In this document: positions 33,823 to 46,065 of the stretch, piece after piece
How the letters are laid out: every line of letters begins with the position of its first letter
How positions within the stretch are numbered: position 1 is the first letter of the stretch
Notes under the pieces: model-generated
Seen by the model: only the letters and a program-made list of their open reading frames with translations
The model's database searches: none
What the model was told of the DNA's origin: nothing
Assembly (NCBI GenBank): GCA_027257055.1
Contig: JAPVLO010000146.1
Location: forward strand, 1,302,001 to 1,366,000
DNA length: 64,000 nt
Reading direction: 5' to 3'
DNA from: Cephalopachus bancanus
Taxonomy: Eukaryota > Chordata > Mammalia > Primates > Tarsiidae
Made by a program: the position numbers and the translations under genes

Positions 33823-35109
33823 AAAGTTATTAGAAACTGTTTGCAATCCAGTTTTATAGTATAAAGTTTGCTTGAAGAATGTTGTTTTTTAAAAGACATG
33901 TTAAACCATAAGAGAGGAAGAAGACATAATCAGCTGTGCTTTTATATACATAACATGACTGAAGCTTCTACTTATTCACACCTTTGAAGAGAAACACATG
34001 TTTTCTAAAATGATTCAGTTATTTTAAATTACTGAATTGCTTTCTTGATGGACTTGTTTTGTTTAGTTTTATTTTTTTACATAACCCCTCTTTCTGGATT
34101 CCGAGCAGATAGAATTAAAATGGAAGCTCTCTTGAACCAATCCTTTATATTCCAGAGTGTTGTTCTTTTTTAATCTTTTGTCAACACCAAAGAATGTGAA
34201 ATATTTGAATATTTTATTCTCAGATTATTTCTCAACTGAGTTCCAGGGTTTTATCTCTAATAGTGAAAAGAATTCTCTGCTTAACTCAGGTTACGCTATC
34301 ATCTTAACAATTTCTTTGTTTGCTGTTGGCATACTTTTTTACACATTAATAAGGGACTATTTTTGCTTTAGCTATGAGTATTTAATTTTTCTTGACAAGT
34401 TTTCTGAAACACTTGAACAGATAAACACAGAAAACACTTGATGCCTTTCTACTACTAAGACTTCCTGGAGGGACAAGTGAGACTATATAGAAGAGATCTA
34501 GTTTGGAGTGTTGGTTAGGCCATTTGAAAAGTTATTTTCTATATAATGTATTGTGTGCTCTAAATAATGGACTTCTTATATACTCCTTTTTATATCTTTT
34601 TATATTTGAAATAAAGTTGATATCCACTTAAAATATTTGTCTTTTTTTTAACTTTTGAGTAAAAACATCAAGTCTTTGCATGCTGTTACTAAGTTAAATT
34701 AAATGGAAACAAAAGTACCAGTAACATGAAAATAAGGAGAAAAAAGTTTTAAGTTGAATTTTACTTTTTGAAAAAGTTAGCACTCCTCAGCAATTTAATG
34801 ATGCTTTTAAAGATCAGTTATTTATATCATTATTATTAGGCTGCCATTTAAAAAAATATCTCTATCACATGCTTATTGATCTGAGTTTTTTAATATTTAT
34901 ATATTTTTGTATTAATTTTTTTTATTACAGAGATGTAGGGTACAAGTAAGGATTAACTACACAAATAGGCTGCATGCAGGTGAAGTTTGGGTCTCAAACT
35001 GGCCCTTACTGCCCCGATATAGGATCAGATACCTTTTGTGTTGGTATATGCTTTTCCCCACCCACAGCAGTGTCAGCAACTGCTGATCCCTCCCTTGTGC
35101 TGTTGTGAT

Positions 35110-38100
35110 TAATGTTCATGTCCCACTTATGAGTGAGAACATGCAGTATTTAGTTCTTTATCTTTGTGGTAGATCACTAAGTCTGATAGTCTCCAACTTG
35201 CTTCAAGGTTCATGATTTTGTTCTTCTTTATGGCAGCATAATACTCCATCTTATATATGTTCCACATTTTCTTTATCCAGTCTACTTTCGATAGACAGTA
35301 TGGTTGGTTTCATGTTTTTGCTATTGTGAATAGTGCAGTGATAAACATGCATGTGAAGGTGTATTTTTTGTAGAAAAATTAATGTTCCTCTGGATATATT
35401 CCCAGGAGAGGGATTGCTGGATTGTATAAAAGATCAATTTTTAGTTCTTTTAGGAATTGCCACACAGTTTTCCATCGAGGCTGAACTAGCTTGCCCTCCC
35501 ATCAACAGTGTAGAAGTGTTCCCTTTCTTTACACCCGTGCCAGCATGTGTTGTTTTTTGATTTATTATTAATGATCATCCTTACTGGAGTTAGGTAGCAT
35601 CTCATTATAGTTTTGATTCACATTTTTCTGATGATTAGTGAGCCTGAGCATTTTATCATGTTATCTATTGGTTGCTTGTATGTCTTCTTTTGAAAAGTGT
35701 TTATTCATGTCCTCTGTCCACTTTTTAATGTGATTTTTTTCGTTTCACTTTGTTTGTGTTCTTTGTAGATCCTGGGTATTAGGCCTTTGGTATATAATTT
35801 GCAAATATTTTTCTCCCATTCTGTGGGTTCTCTCTCCACTTCCTTGATGGTTTATTTTGCTGTGCAAAAATGTTTCAGTTTGATGAGGTCTACATGTCTA
35901 TCTTAGCTTTTAGGGACTTGTTGAAGAACTTGTTGCATACTCCGATGTGCATAAGAAGTTTCCTATGTTTTCTAGGATTCTTACAGTTTGAGGTTTTACA
36001 TCTAGGTCTTTGATGCATTTAGAGTTTATTTTTGTATTTGTTGTTAGGTAGGGGTCCAGTTTCATTCATCAACGGGTGGTCAGTCAGCTTTCCCAGCACA
36101 ATTTGCTAAATATGGTCTCCTTTCCCCAGTGGTTGTTTTGATGGCTTTGTTGGAGATGGACTGTTGAGAGACTGAGTTTTTGCTTCTGAAATCTCTGTCT
36201 TGTTCCATTGGTGTATGTGACTATTCTTGTTCCAATATCAAGCTGTTTTGGTCACTGTAGCCTTGTAGTAAAGCTTAAAGTCTGGAAGTGTGATACTTCC
36301 TGCTCTGTTTCTTTTGCTGAGGATTATTTAGGCTATTCATGCTCTTTTCTGTTTCCATACGAATTTCTGTATTGTCATTTCCAGGTCTGAGAAAAATGAT
36401 ATTGATAATTTGATGGATATTGCATTGAATCTATAGATTGCCTTGGGTAGGATGGACATCTTGACTGTACTGATTCTTTAGATCAATGAGCATGGAATGT
36501 TTTTCCATTTGTGTCATCCTTGATTTCTTTGAGCAGCATTTTGCAATTCTCATTGTAAAGATCTTTTGCTTCTTTGATTAGGTGGATGCCAAGTATTTCA
36601 TTTTTTGTGGCTATTGTTGAATGGAATTATGCATTTTATTTGGTTTCCTGCCTGCTTGTTGCTGGTGTGTTGAAATGCAGTTGTCTTTTGCACATTGATT
36701 TTGTACCCCGAGACTTTACCAAAGCTGAGGAACTTTTTGACAGAATTCTTAGAATTTTCAAAATATAGAATCATACTGTCCACAAAGAGGGATAGCTTTA
36801 CTTTCTCTTTTCCTATTTGGATACCCCTGATTTCCTTTTCTTGCCTGAATGCTCTAGAGGACTTCCAGCACTATGTTGAACAGAAGGGGTGAAAATGGAC
36901 ATCCTTGTTTTGTTCCCATTCTTAGGGAGAATGCTTCTAACTTCTGCCTATTGAGCAAAATGTTGACTGTGCGTTCATCATAGATGGCTCTTACTGTTTT
37001 GCAAAATGTTCCTTCTAGACCTAGGTGATCAAGGATTTTTATCAAGAAGGGATGCTGGATTTTGTTGAATGTTTTTTCTGCATCTAATGATATATTCATG
37101 TGGTTCTTGGTTTTACATCTGTTGATGTGCTGAATTATGTTTACCATCTTGTGGATATTCAACCAACCCTGCATCCAAGGAATGAAGCACACCTGGTCAT
37201 GGTGGATGATCCTTGAGATGTGTTATTAGATCCAATTTGCTAGAATCTTGTAGGGAATTTCTGCATCTATATTCATCAAGAAGTCTGGCCTGTAACTCTC
37301 TTTCCTTGTTGGGTCTTTGCCAGGTTTGAGTATAAGTATGATGTTAGCTTTATAAAATGAGTTGGGGAGAATTCCATCTTCCTCAATTGCCTTAAATGCT
37401 TTCAATAAGATTGGTGTCAGCTCCTCCTTGTATGTCTTATAGAATTCAGTTGGGAAGCCATCTGGTCCAGGGCTTTTTTTGGTTAGGATATTTTTTGTTA
37501 CTGAGTCACTTTCCTGGATTGTTGTTTGTCTGTTTAGAATTTCAATTTCTTCTTGTTTCAACTCTGGGAGGTTGTGTAATAACAGACAGTCCTAGGTTTT
37601 CTAGTTTATTTGCATACAAGTTTTCATAGTAATCTCTGATAATCTTTTGATTTTCTTCAGGGTCAGTTGTGACTTTGCCTTTTGCATTTCTAGTTGTGTT
37701 TATCTGGGCTTTCTCTCTCTCTCTCTCTTTTTTTTTTTTTTTAGTTAATCTGGCTAGGGGTCCTTCTGGACTTTCTCTTTGTTTTTTAGTCAATCTGGCC
37801 AGGGAACCATCAATGTTATTCATTCTTTCAAAGAACCAGATTTTGGCTTGTTGAGCCTTTCTATGATATTTTTGTCTTCTATGTCCTTTAGTTGTGATTT
37901 TATCTTGGTTATCTGGATTCTTCTGCTGAAGTTAGGATTCGTGTGCTCTTGCCTTTGTGGTTTCTTATGTTGTGACATTAGGCTGTTTACTTATGATCTT
38001 TCTTGATGTGTGTGCAGTGGTATGCATTATCCTTTTAACACTGCTTTCATGGCATCCCAGAGATTCTGATAAGACGTGTCTTTGTTTTCATTTATTTCCA

Positions 38101-38938
38101 GGAATCTTTTTATTTCTGTCTTGATTTCTGTGTTGACTCAGAAGGTGTTCAACAGCATGTTGTTTAGCAGCTATGCCTTAGTGTGTTTTGAGGGATCTTG
38201 TAGGTGGTGATATTTATTTTATTGCACTGTGATCTGAGAAGAGGCATGGTATTATTTCAATCTTTTGAAATTTCTTTATGCTTGATTTATGTCTGAGAAT
38301 GTGATCAGTCTTCAAGTATATTCCATGTGCCGAGGAGTAGAATGCATACCGAGTAGATATTGGGTGAAGTATTCTCTGGATGTCTATAAATCTATTTGAT
38401 TGAGTGTGGGTTTAGATTCCATGTCTCTGCATTGGTTTTTTGTTTGTTTGTTTGTTTTTTGTTTTGCCTTAGTGATCTAGCTAAAACTATTATTGGGGTA
38501 TTTAGGTCTCCAACCATGATTGTATGAAAGTAAATGTTCTCTCTTAGTTATCTTAGTAGTTGTTTTATAAAAGCTGGTGCTCCTGTGTTGGGTGAATATA
38601 TATTTAGGATGGATATTCCTTGCGGTAGATTAAGTCTTTTACCATTATGCAGTGTTCTTCCATGTCCTTTTTAACTTTTGATTGTTTGAAGACTGCTTTG
38701 ACTAATATCAGAATATCTGCATTTACCCTCTTATGTTTTTTGTTCACCTGAAAGATTGTTTTCCAGCCTCCAACTTTGAGCCCATGGGTGTCCTTGCAAT
38801 GAGATGAGTTTCCTGGAGGCAACAGACTGTTGCATCATGCTTCTTTATACAATTTGTCACTGTGTGTCTTTTCAGTGGCACTTTTAGTCCATTCACATTC
38901 AGATTGATTATTGAAATGTTAGAGTTTATCCCTGTCAT
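35110..38938 (-). pseudogene. L1 ORF2 relic (endonuclease-reverse transcriptase)
   Basis: Starts at about 38938 with MTGINSNISIINLNVNGL, the endonuclease N-terminus ('LQETHL' follows). Reverse-transcriptase pieces come from 37226-37561 ('[19 protein letters not shown]') and 36854-37192 ('[16 protein letters not shown]', '[20 protein letters not shown]'). The domain-A aspartate is kept, but 'AFDK' has become 'TFNK'. The frame is split into several blocks by stops and frameshifts. It lies on the strand opposite RIMS2 and is not a working gene. Confidence 0.85.
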
Positions 38939-39035
38939 AGAGCTCTTAGGGTTTGCTTTGTTTCCTTTTTACTTTTGTATTTATATATGTGTGTATTTTC
39001 ATTTTTGTATGTGCTTTGTATGCTCTGTTAACTCT

Positions 39036-40110
39036 CTAGTTGCCTGTACTTTTATGATGTCCGTTCTTTATTTTTCCTGTGTTCAACACCTTCATTAGTG
39101 TTTCCCAAAGGGCTGTTCTGGAGGCAATATATTCTCTTAGAGATAGGATGTCTGGGAATGATTTTAGTTCCACATCTCTGGTGAAGCTTAGCTTGATACA
39201 GTAGGAATTTCTCAGGGGGAATTGCCTATCTTTAAGAACATTAAAAATTAAATTCCAGTTCCTTCTGGCTTGTAGTGTTTCTGCAGGTAAGTCTGGAGTG
39301 ATTCTGATGGGTTGTCCCTGAAAGGTAGTCTGACCGTTCTCTCTTGCTGCCTTTAGGATTTTTTCTTTCATGCTTATTTTGTGGAGGCAGATTACTATGT
39401 GCCTTGGGGATGGTTTTCAGAATCTCCTGTGTTTGGATGGTCATCAATCTGGCTAGATGTAGGAATTTTTCTTAAATTACCTCATGAAATGCTTGTTCCA
39501 TGTTGTTTCCAGTTTCTCTTTCTCCTTGATGGATACCAATGTTGTATAGATTTGGTTCTTGATATAGTCCCACATCAGTTGCTTTGCTTCTTAATTTTAA
39601 GCTATTGTTCAATGTTTTTGATGGAGTGACTTAATTCCATCTTTTGATCTTAAAGCTCTGATATTTTTTTCCCCTGCCTAGTTGAACCTACCACTTATGC
39701 TTGTTAGTATGTTCTTGATTTCTAGGATGAAGTTTTTTGTTTCCCTTATTTCAGAGTGGGCTTTTTAAAAATTGGCTACCTCTGCTTTTACTTCCTTTAC
39801 TACTTCAGTGAGTTTTGCATCTAGTTTCTCTTGGTTCCTGTCCACTTTTGCCATTCGACCTCTGATTTCTGTAGCTGTTATCTAGGGCAGGTCATTCTTG
39901 AGGGGTTTCCATTGTTTGTGCTCTGATAGCTGCTTTTTTAGGCACTGTCTTTTTATGACTCAGAGGGTTGCCTGTGGTTTTTTTTTCATAATCTCTGATT
40001 TCTGTAGCTATCATCTGGGGCAGGTCATTCCTGAGTGGTTTCCATTGTTTGTACTCTGATAGCTGCTTTTTCAGGCATTATCTCTTTAAGACACTGAAGG
40101 TTGCCAGTAT
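39036..40110 (-). pseudogene. L1 ORF1 relic (RNA-binding chaperone)
   Basis: The C-terminal third is open at 39036-39371: MKEKILKAARENGQ, 'DLPAETLQARRNWNLIFNVL', ending 'LWETLMKVLNTGKIKNGHHK', matching the L1 ORF1p RRM/CTD region. Upstream, in the expected coiled-coil region, the frame is broken and contains the tandem duplication at 39861-40104. About 100 bp separate it from ORF2, the usual L1 arrangement. Confidence 0.8.
39861..40104. repeat. Tandem duplication inside L1 (period about 133 bp)
   Basis: 'tctgatttctgtagctgtta' at 39861 recurs as 'tctgatttctgtagctatca' at 39994. Both are followed by 'ggcaggtcatt', 'tttccattgtttgt', 'ctctgatagctgcttttt' and 'gggttgcc'/'aggttgcc'. Two diverged copies. 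133 is not a multiple of three, so the duplication shifts the ORF1 frame. Confidence 0.85.
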
Positions 40111-41765
40111 TTTTTTCATTGATTATTCCTTCTTTGTGGCAGGCTTCTCATTGCACTCTATATTTTCTTTTGATTTAAAGCTCTGAAGCTATTCAGTTAC
40201 TCTCTGTTCTAGAGTCCTTTCTGTGGTTCAATATATGCCAGTCAGTAAGAGAGTGAGGGTCGTTCACATCTGCTCCTTGCTCCACCTTGCAACAGAATTC
40301 TGTCATTGCAGAACTTCTCTCTTGCTGCTAAACTTGTGCAGCAGCTTTCAGCCCATGCTGCTAGTAATCTGTGGGTAGCAAGGGGGAGGTGGGTGGGTCT
40401 CCCATCTGCTGACTGTGGCCTAAGCCTGGTGCCTTCCCACTGAGAGAGCCCTTGGATGTCTTGTCACTCCCTCCCTATTCAGGTCGTCACTCTGCTCTTT
40501 TAATAGAGCAGGTTTTCTGCAACTGAGGAAATGATGGGCAGCACCCTGCCTGGCTGCAAGCCTTGAGATGGTTCTTCCTAGTCTGGCTGGGGGGATGGCT
40601 ATCAGCCTCTAGTGGTACATGTATGCCAGATTCATGTTGCAGGCAGGCCTTCCCCTCCCATGAATTACCTGTCCAGCAGAAAGCCACACTCACAGTGCCT
40701 GTGCCAGGTTTCTTCTGCAGGCAGACCCTCCTTGCCCTTGGACCATCTATCTGGACGAAAGCCATGCTCACATCAGCTATCCAGCATGTTGTTCTCTTAT
40801 TCTGCTTGGGCTGTGGTTGTTCAAAATCCTGAGCCCTGCCCAGAAGTCTTCCTGCATGGGGCTGATGTCTGCACCCATCTGGGAAGGGTGAACCATCCCA
40901 AAACATCTTTGACTCACTTATCCTCTTTTGTCTGCTGGCAGGGCTTCAGTTCTTGTGCTACCCCGGGACACAGTGGAGAATAGAGTGCCTAGATTCCTGC
41001 ATCTGTCTTCACTTTCCAATCTTAGTTTTTAAATACTTTTAACACCTTTGCAGTGTTTGACTTATGCAACATGGTCTGATTCTGAAGACTTTGGTTATAC
41101 TTATAGAAAAAAAAAACTCATTTGATTTAACTTGTTGAAGATAAGGTTATTTTTCCAGCTTCTTGTGAATTATTGATTTGGTACACACTGAATTGCCTTA
41201 TTAAATTGTAATTGCATGTTGGATTTGTAGGAAACGAGATTATCTGGTCTACTTTCTATCAAAAATAGAAATCCCTTCTAAAATTGCCATTCTTTGTCTA
41301 AGAACTTTTTTCAGTCCGTAAGAGAAAGATCATTGTTTACTCTTCTTTTTCCTTTCAGATTTTTTTATAAACCATTTTTTTAATTAGATATCAAGTCTTC
41401 TAAATACTTTTTTCCTGGCCTTCATGGCAGAGACTTTTTCTTTTAGCAAGGTCTCAGAGTTGATTCTTTAGCAGTGGAATATGAGTAGATGCTAAATAAA
41501 TATTTGTTGAAATGTTAAAAGAAGGGAAAGAGAGAAAGATCACAAATCATATTCTTTGTTATTATTTATATTATTTGGTTCAGTTATTCATATATACAGT
41601 ATCATTTCTTTTTATATACAGAGATAAAATTTCCTACGTGCATTTGCAAAGTTATTTTTCTACTAATGCCTTCAAAATTAATAAAGCACTGCCTTGCATA
41701 TTGTCTTTTCCATGTGTATTAACAAAATTTCTTATTGGTTAGTGTAGTCAAAGATGACTTTCTAA

Positions 41766-42054
41766 GCCTGGCACGGTGGCTCATGCCTATAATCCCAGCA
41801 TTTTGGGCGGCCGAGGTGAGAGGATTTCCTGAGCCCATGGATTCGAGACCAGCCTGGGCAACTTGGCGAGACCTCATCTCTACAATAAATCAAAAAATTA
41901 GCTTGACATGGTGGCACATGCCTGTAATTCCAGCTACTTGGAATGCTGTGGCAGAAAGATCACCTGAACTGGTTGGGGCTGTGGTAGCCATGAGCTTGCC
42001 ACTGCACTCCAACGTAGGCGACAGAGTGAGACTCCAACTCAAAAAAAAAAAAAA
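41766..42054 (+). mobile_element. Alu, lineage-specific type
   Basis: 'gcctggcacggtggctcatg', 'caacttggcgagacctcatc', 'tctacaataaatcaaaaaat', 'gagtgagactccaactcaaa', and an A tail. 'actttct' on both sides (41757-41763 and 42054-42060) is a possible short duplication. Confidence 0.88.
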
Positions 42055-42335
42055 CTTTCTGCCACATAACACACATGTGCTCTGAAAACATCTAGTTCCT
42101 CTTGATTACTGAAGTCAACTCTATATTAAATGCTAACATTTTTAGAAGTAGTTGCATATCTTCCTTACTTTAGAGACATTCTTCCCCTTCTTTGTTCTCA
42201 ATCTTCTTTATCTCCCTATACTCTTGGAACTGTCCAGGTGCTAGAGATAATTTGTACAATGGATATTATTCTAACTGGAGTTTATCTGTCCACTTCTCAC
42301 TTTAAATAGCTCTCCTAAATAGCTTAAAGTTTATT

Positions 42336-42632
42336 TCTTTTTTCTTTTTTTCTTTTTTTTGAGTTGGAATCTTACTATGTCACCCAGGCTGGGTGCACAA
42401 TCTCAATGCACCTCAACCTTGACCTCTTGGGCTCAGGCAATCCTTCTACTGGGACTACAGCGTGCACCACCACACCTTGCTAATTTTTGGGTTTTTGTTT
42501 TTTTTTTTTTTTTGTAGAGATGAAGTTCTGCTATGTTTCCCAGGTGGTCTTAAACTATTGGGCTCAGGCAGGATCCTCTTTCCTTGGCCTCCCAAAGTAC
42601 TAAGATTATAGGCGTGAGCCACGATGCTGGCC
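42336..42632 (-). mobile_element. AluJ
   Basis: 'gagttggaatcttactatgt', 'cttgacctcttgggctcagg', 'ggtcttaaactattgggctc', 'ggcgtgagccacgatgctgg'. Minus orientation, with an internal T16-type run in the mid A-rich linker. Confidence 0.82.
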
Positions 42633-43578
42633 TTATGTTCTGATTTTGTTTATTTCTATCCAACAGGTAGACTAGAGTAGTGGTCTCTAAATATGATGGT
42701 TATTCCCCAGAGGATGTTTAGGATAATCCATTAGCGAAATATTTAAATTTTTAACAATTTTAATTTCATTATTTTAAATTTTAATTTCTATTTTAGTGTA
42801 TTTCCAATGTATGCAATACATTAGTACAACAGTATGGTAATACATGTGTGTAATTCATAAATATATGTTTGAATTACATGCATAGTCAAAACTTTCACTT
42901 GATATGGATACACAATCGAAAAGAGTTGAAAACTTCTGAGCCAGAAGGTCTATTTATCAGGATGGTCATCTTTAATTTCCAACTCATGGTATAGTGGCTA
43001 CCTCACACAGAAATAATTTTACAATGGTGCTGCAGACCTGATATATGTCAAATAAGCATATGTGTATTTTTTGTATGTAGGAAATTAACTTTATAAAATG
43101 TAAATTGCAATTGGTCATTAGCTAAACTATATGAATATGAAGTTGCGAATGTCATAATGGACTCATCTTTTTTGTACAATATGACATCTGTAATCTGAGT
43201 GAATAATATATGTAATGCTACTAGTTGATTACCATTTTGAGGATTTTCAATAGGACAATATATTTAAAAATTTTAGAGTTGAAATTCTCAAGTCTGATTT
43301 TATTTAGAATTTGAGAGCAATTAAATTTCACTTATCTATCATTGAACAAAATTAAGACTTATTAAAACATTGTTATTATTAAGACATACTTTTAAAATGT
43401 GGTATAATATATTCCTTATAAATTTTAATAGTGTTTTAGAGATTACAACATTTGTAATGCATGATAAATTTGGGGTGAAACTTCACTTGCCTTGTCTCCT
43501 GAGAAATTTTTAATTAATAAAATATAGGGAAAAACTTATACTTTTATATAAGTTCATATATTCTTATATTTTTCATAG

Positions 43579-43750
43579 TGATAAAAACAAGAGAAGAACT
43601 AAAACAGTGAAGAAAACATTAGAACCCAAATGGAACCAAACATTCATTTATTCTCCAGTTCACCGAAGAGAATTTCGCGAACGAATGCTGGAGATTACCC
43701 TTTGGGATCAAGCTCGAGTACGAGAGGAAGAAAGTGAATTCTTGGGAGAG
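43579..43750 (+). CDS. RIMS2: RIM2 exon: central C2A domain
   Basis: A 172-nt exon (acceptor atttttcatag, donor GAG|gtatct). It completes Ser and encodes DKNKRRTKTVKKTLEPKWNQ, TFIYSPVHRREFRERMLEIT, LWDQARVREEESEFLGE. It carries the polybasic strand KNKRRTKTVKK, the C2 signature LEPKWNQTF, and the strand LEITLWD. The third loop reads WDQARVREEESEFLGE, where calcium-binding C2 domains have 'DxDxxxxxD', so the calcium ligands are absent. The polybasic face is the likely site for acidic lipid or partner contact. The exon ends at phase 0. Confidence 0.97.
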
Positions 43751-44108
43751 GTATCTGGAGTTATTTTAAAGGATATACTATTCATGGCATCCTGAATACT
43801 TTTGTTAATATGATGTCACTACAATTTTACATTTAGACTATCTGAAAAGATAGACACAATAAATGAATTTAGCTTCTGCTTTAAGACGAAACTTGATGAT
43901 ACCATAGAAAACAATGGTTCTAAATACTCTGTGGCAATCTTTACATGCTTTTCTTATCATAGAAATTTCAGAGTTAATGATAAAAGGTTGGTTTCTAGTT
44001 CACAAATATATTGCCTTGTTTTATAGTATTGAGTTTATCTTGTTAGTTTACTAAACCGACTGTACCACTAGTAAGTAGTTCAACCATTTATTCCTGGATT
44101 ATTTTTTA

Positions 44109-44400
44109 TTTTTTATTTTTTTGAGTTGGAGTCTCACTCTGTCTCCCAGACTGGAGTGCAGTGGCTGCTCCCGGCCACCACAGCCTCGACCTGCTGGGCT
44201 CCGGTGATCCTTCCGCCTCAGCCTTCCAAGTAGCTGGAACTACAGGCGCGCGCTACCACGCCCGGCTCATTTTGATTTATTGTAGAGATGAGGTCTCGCC
44301 AAGTTGCCCAGGCGGGTCTCGAACCCGCGGGCTCAGGCAATCCACTCACCTCAGCCTCCCAAAGGCGCGGGATTACAGGTTGAGCAACCGAACCCGGCCA
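44109..44400 (-). mobile_element. Alu, lineage-specific type (young-looking)
   Basis: 'gagttggagtctcactctgt', 'gctcccggccaccacagcct', 'gtctcgccaagttgcccagg', 'cgggtctcgaacccgcgggc'. Many CpG sites are intact, which suggests recent insertion. 14-bp duplication 'tggattatttttta' at 44095-44108 and 44401-44414. Confidence 0.92.
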
Positions 44401-45144
44401 TGGATTATTTTTTAAGCCCTTTAATGTATTAGACATTGTTCACTAGACTTTACTAGACTGAGACTTCAAAGGTGAATAAAGCATATTACCTACTTCAAGG
44501 AATTTGCAATTCATTGGTGATACAAACAAGTGAATAATAATTATATTACAGCTTGCCAGTTGCTATATAGAGAAAAATGCAATAGGAATGTGCAGGAGAG
44601 GAGAGGTAGTTAAGGGAAGTGTCTACAAAGGAAGGGAAACTTCGTGAAGGAGAGCAAAGTATCTACAGAGGGAGCAACAAGAAATCAGCGGTGTTGGTCT
44701 TGGCAATTCCATTAACTTTGGAAAAGAATGTGGTAAAACAAAATGAAATTTGAGGGTTAAACTGATGCCAAATCATGTATCTTAATATGTTGAGAAATCT
44801 TTATTTATCCTGTGGAAACTGAACCAAGGATTAGTAGCCGATTATCTTTAGAAAGAGAATGGTTCGGTTGCATTGGTACTTGAAAAAAATATTTCCATCT
44901 GTAGTGTGGGGAAAGAATTGGAGAGGGTCTAGATGGGAAGGAATTATGCAGTTATTAACATGCTAAGTTGCTAAGTCGTCTGCTGTAATGTTTTTCAGTG
45001 TGGTTGGTTTTCCTGAGAAAATTAAATGGCAATTTCATGGGAAAGACAACAATCTATAGAAGTAGCTAACTGAATATTGTCAGCTAGCAACCAAAGAGCA
45101 ATGAACATAAAAAAAAAACTTTTGCGAAGAAGGGCAACACAATT

Positions 45145-45335
45145 GTTAGGAACAATGACTCTGGCGCCAACTGCCTGGGACTGTACAACTGGCACTACCA
45201 TTTCCTAGCCTTGTGTCTTTGAGCAAGTTATTTACTTTATCGTGCTTTAGTTTCCTCTTCAGTTAAGTAAGAGTAATACTATTTGCAACTCAAGGCTAAT
45301 AGGAGGATTAAATAAGAAACATAGAAAGCAAAATA
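45145..45335 (+). mobile_element. MIR SINE
   Basis: 'gactctggcgccaactgcct', 'ccttgtgtctttgagcaagt', 'agtttcctcttcagttaagt', 'ggctaataggaggattaaat'. Clear MIR order; followed directly by an AluJ. Confidence 0.8.
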
Positions 45336-45615
45336 GACCGGGCACTTTGGGAGCCCGAAGTGAGAGATTCCTTTGAGGCCAGGAGTTTGTGACCAGCCTG
45401 GGCAACATAGAGATACCCTGTCTCTAAAAAATAATAATAATAATAATCCAAATTTGGTGGCATGGGCCTGTAGTTCTAGATACTCACGAGGCTGAGATGG
45501 GAGGATCACTTGAGCCCAGGAGATTAAAGCTACAGTGAGCCACGATCATGCTACTGCATTCCAGCCTGAGCAACAGAGCAAAACCCTGTCTCAAAGAAAT
45601 AAATAATATTAAAAA
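45336..45615 (+). mobile_element. AluJ, deleted near its head
   Basis: Starts 'gaccgggcactttgggagcc', lacking about 30 bases of the usual head, then 'ccagcctgggcaacatagag', an AAT-repeat mid linker, 'gatcacttgagcccaggaga', and an A-rich tail. Confidence 0.82.
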
Positions 45616-45849
45616 AAGCTGTCTTGCGTCTTTACTTCCTGTAGCAAAATAGTAATTTATGTGGTTCTTGTAATCACAAGTACAAACACTGTCATACTTG
45701 CAAAACTCTAGAGAATAAAAGTCATTTATTTCTACAGATTGATTTCTTTTGTAAATTTTTTAAATATTCATATTATAAAATCTATATTATGATGTGGCTC
45801 ATATTAAAAATTCATTCTTGTTTTTTCCTTTCTTGTTTTAGAAGTTTAG

Positions 45850-46065
45850 CAGCATAGTATGGTGAATATAGAATTTTAAATAAGATGGACTGATTTATAT
45901 TACATCTCTTTCACTTACAAGTTGATGTAACCTTGGGCAGATTAGTTTAAACATTTTTAGCCTTGGTATCTTGTTTATGAACAATAAATAATAAGACAAA
46001 ACTAGCATTTTTTTCTGATAATTATGAAAAATAGCATGGCATGGTTCTTAACATACAGTAGGCAC
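45850..46065 (+). mobile_element. MIR SINE
   Basis: 'tcacttacaagttgatgtaa', then 'ccttgggcagattagtttaa', then 'cttaacatacagtaggcact' fit a diverged MIR in plus orientation. Confidence 0.6.

Larger units (their letters stand above)
34885..41020 (-). mobile_element. Near-full-length L1, antisense to RIMS2
   Basis: About 6.1 kb. From right to left it shows a GC-rich 5' UTR (about 40100-41020), an ORF1 region, ORF2 from about 38938, and a 3' UTR with 'cacttatgagtgagaacatg' (35126-35145) ending in a T-rich stretch near 34900 that represents the A tail. The structure is complete, but both ORFs are broken by stops and frameshifts, so it is not mobile. Text is close to primate L1 (L1PA/L1PB-like). 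A weak flanking similarity ('agtttttaaatactttt' at 41024 and 'agttttttaatattt' at 34886) may be the target duplication. A TC/T tract interrupts it at 37703-37742. Confidence 0.85.
32531..43578 (+). other. RIMS2: Intron within the C2A-coding region
   Basis: 11-kb intron. It holds a lineage-specific Alu at 33525, a near-full-length antisense L1 at about 34885-41020, another Alu at 41766 and an AluJ at 42336. The stretches 32540-33490, 33850-34880, 41030-41750 and 42640-43570 are A+T-rich sequence with no recognised feature. The 94-codon open frame at 34157-34441 has no homology I know. Confidence 0.8.

Noticed and set aside
34157..34441. 94-codon open frame with hydrophobic segments
   Set aside because: No homology recognised; A+T-rich sequence yields hydrophobic chance frames. 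No acceptor joins it in RIM2 phase.
40487..40983. Long GC-rich open frames (123-139 codons) on both strands
   Set aside because: They lie in the 5' UTR of the antisense L1 and match no known protein.
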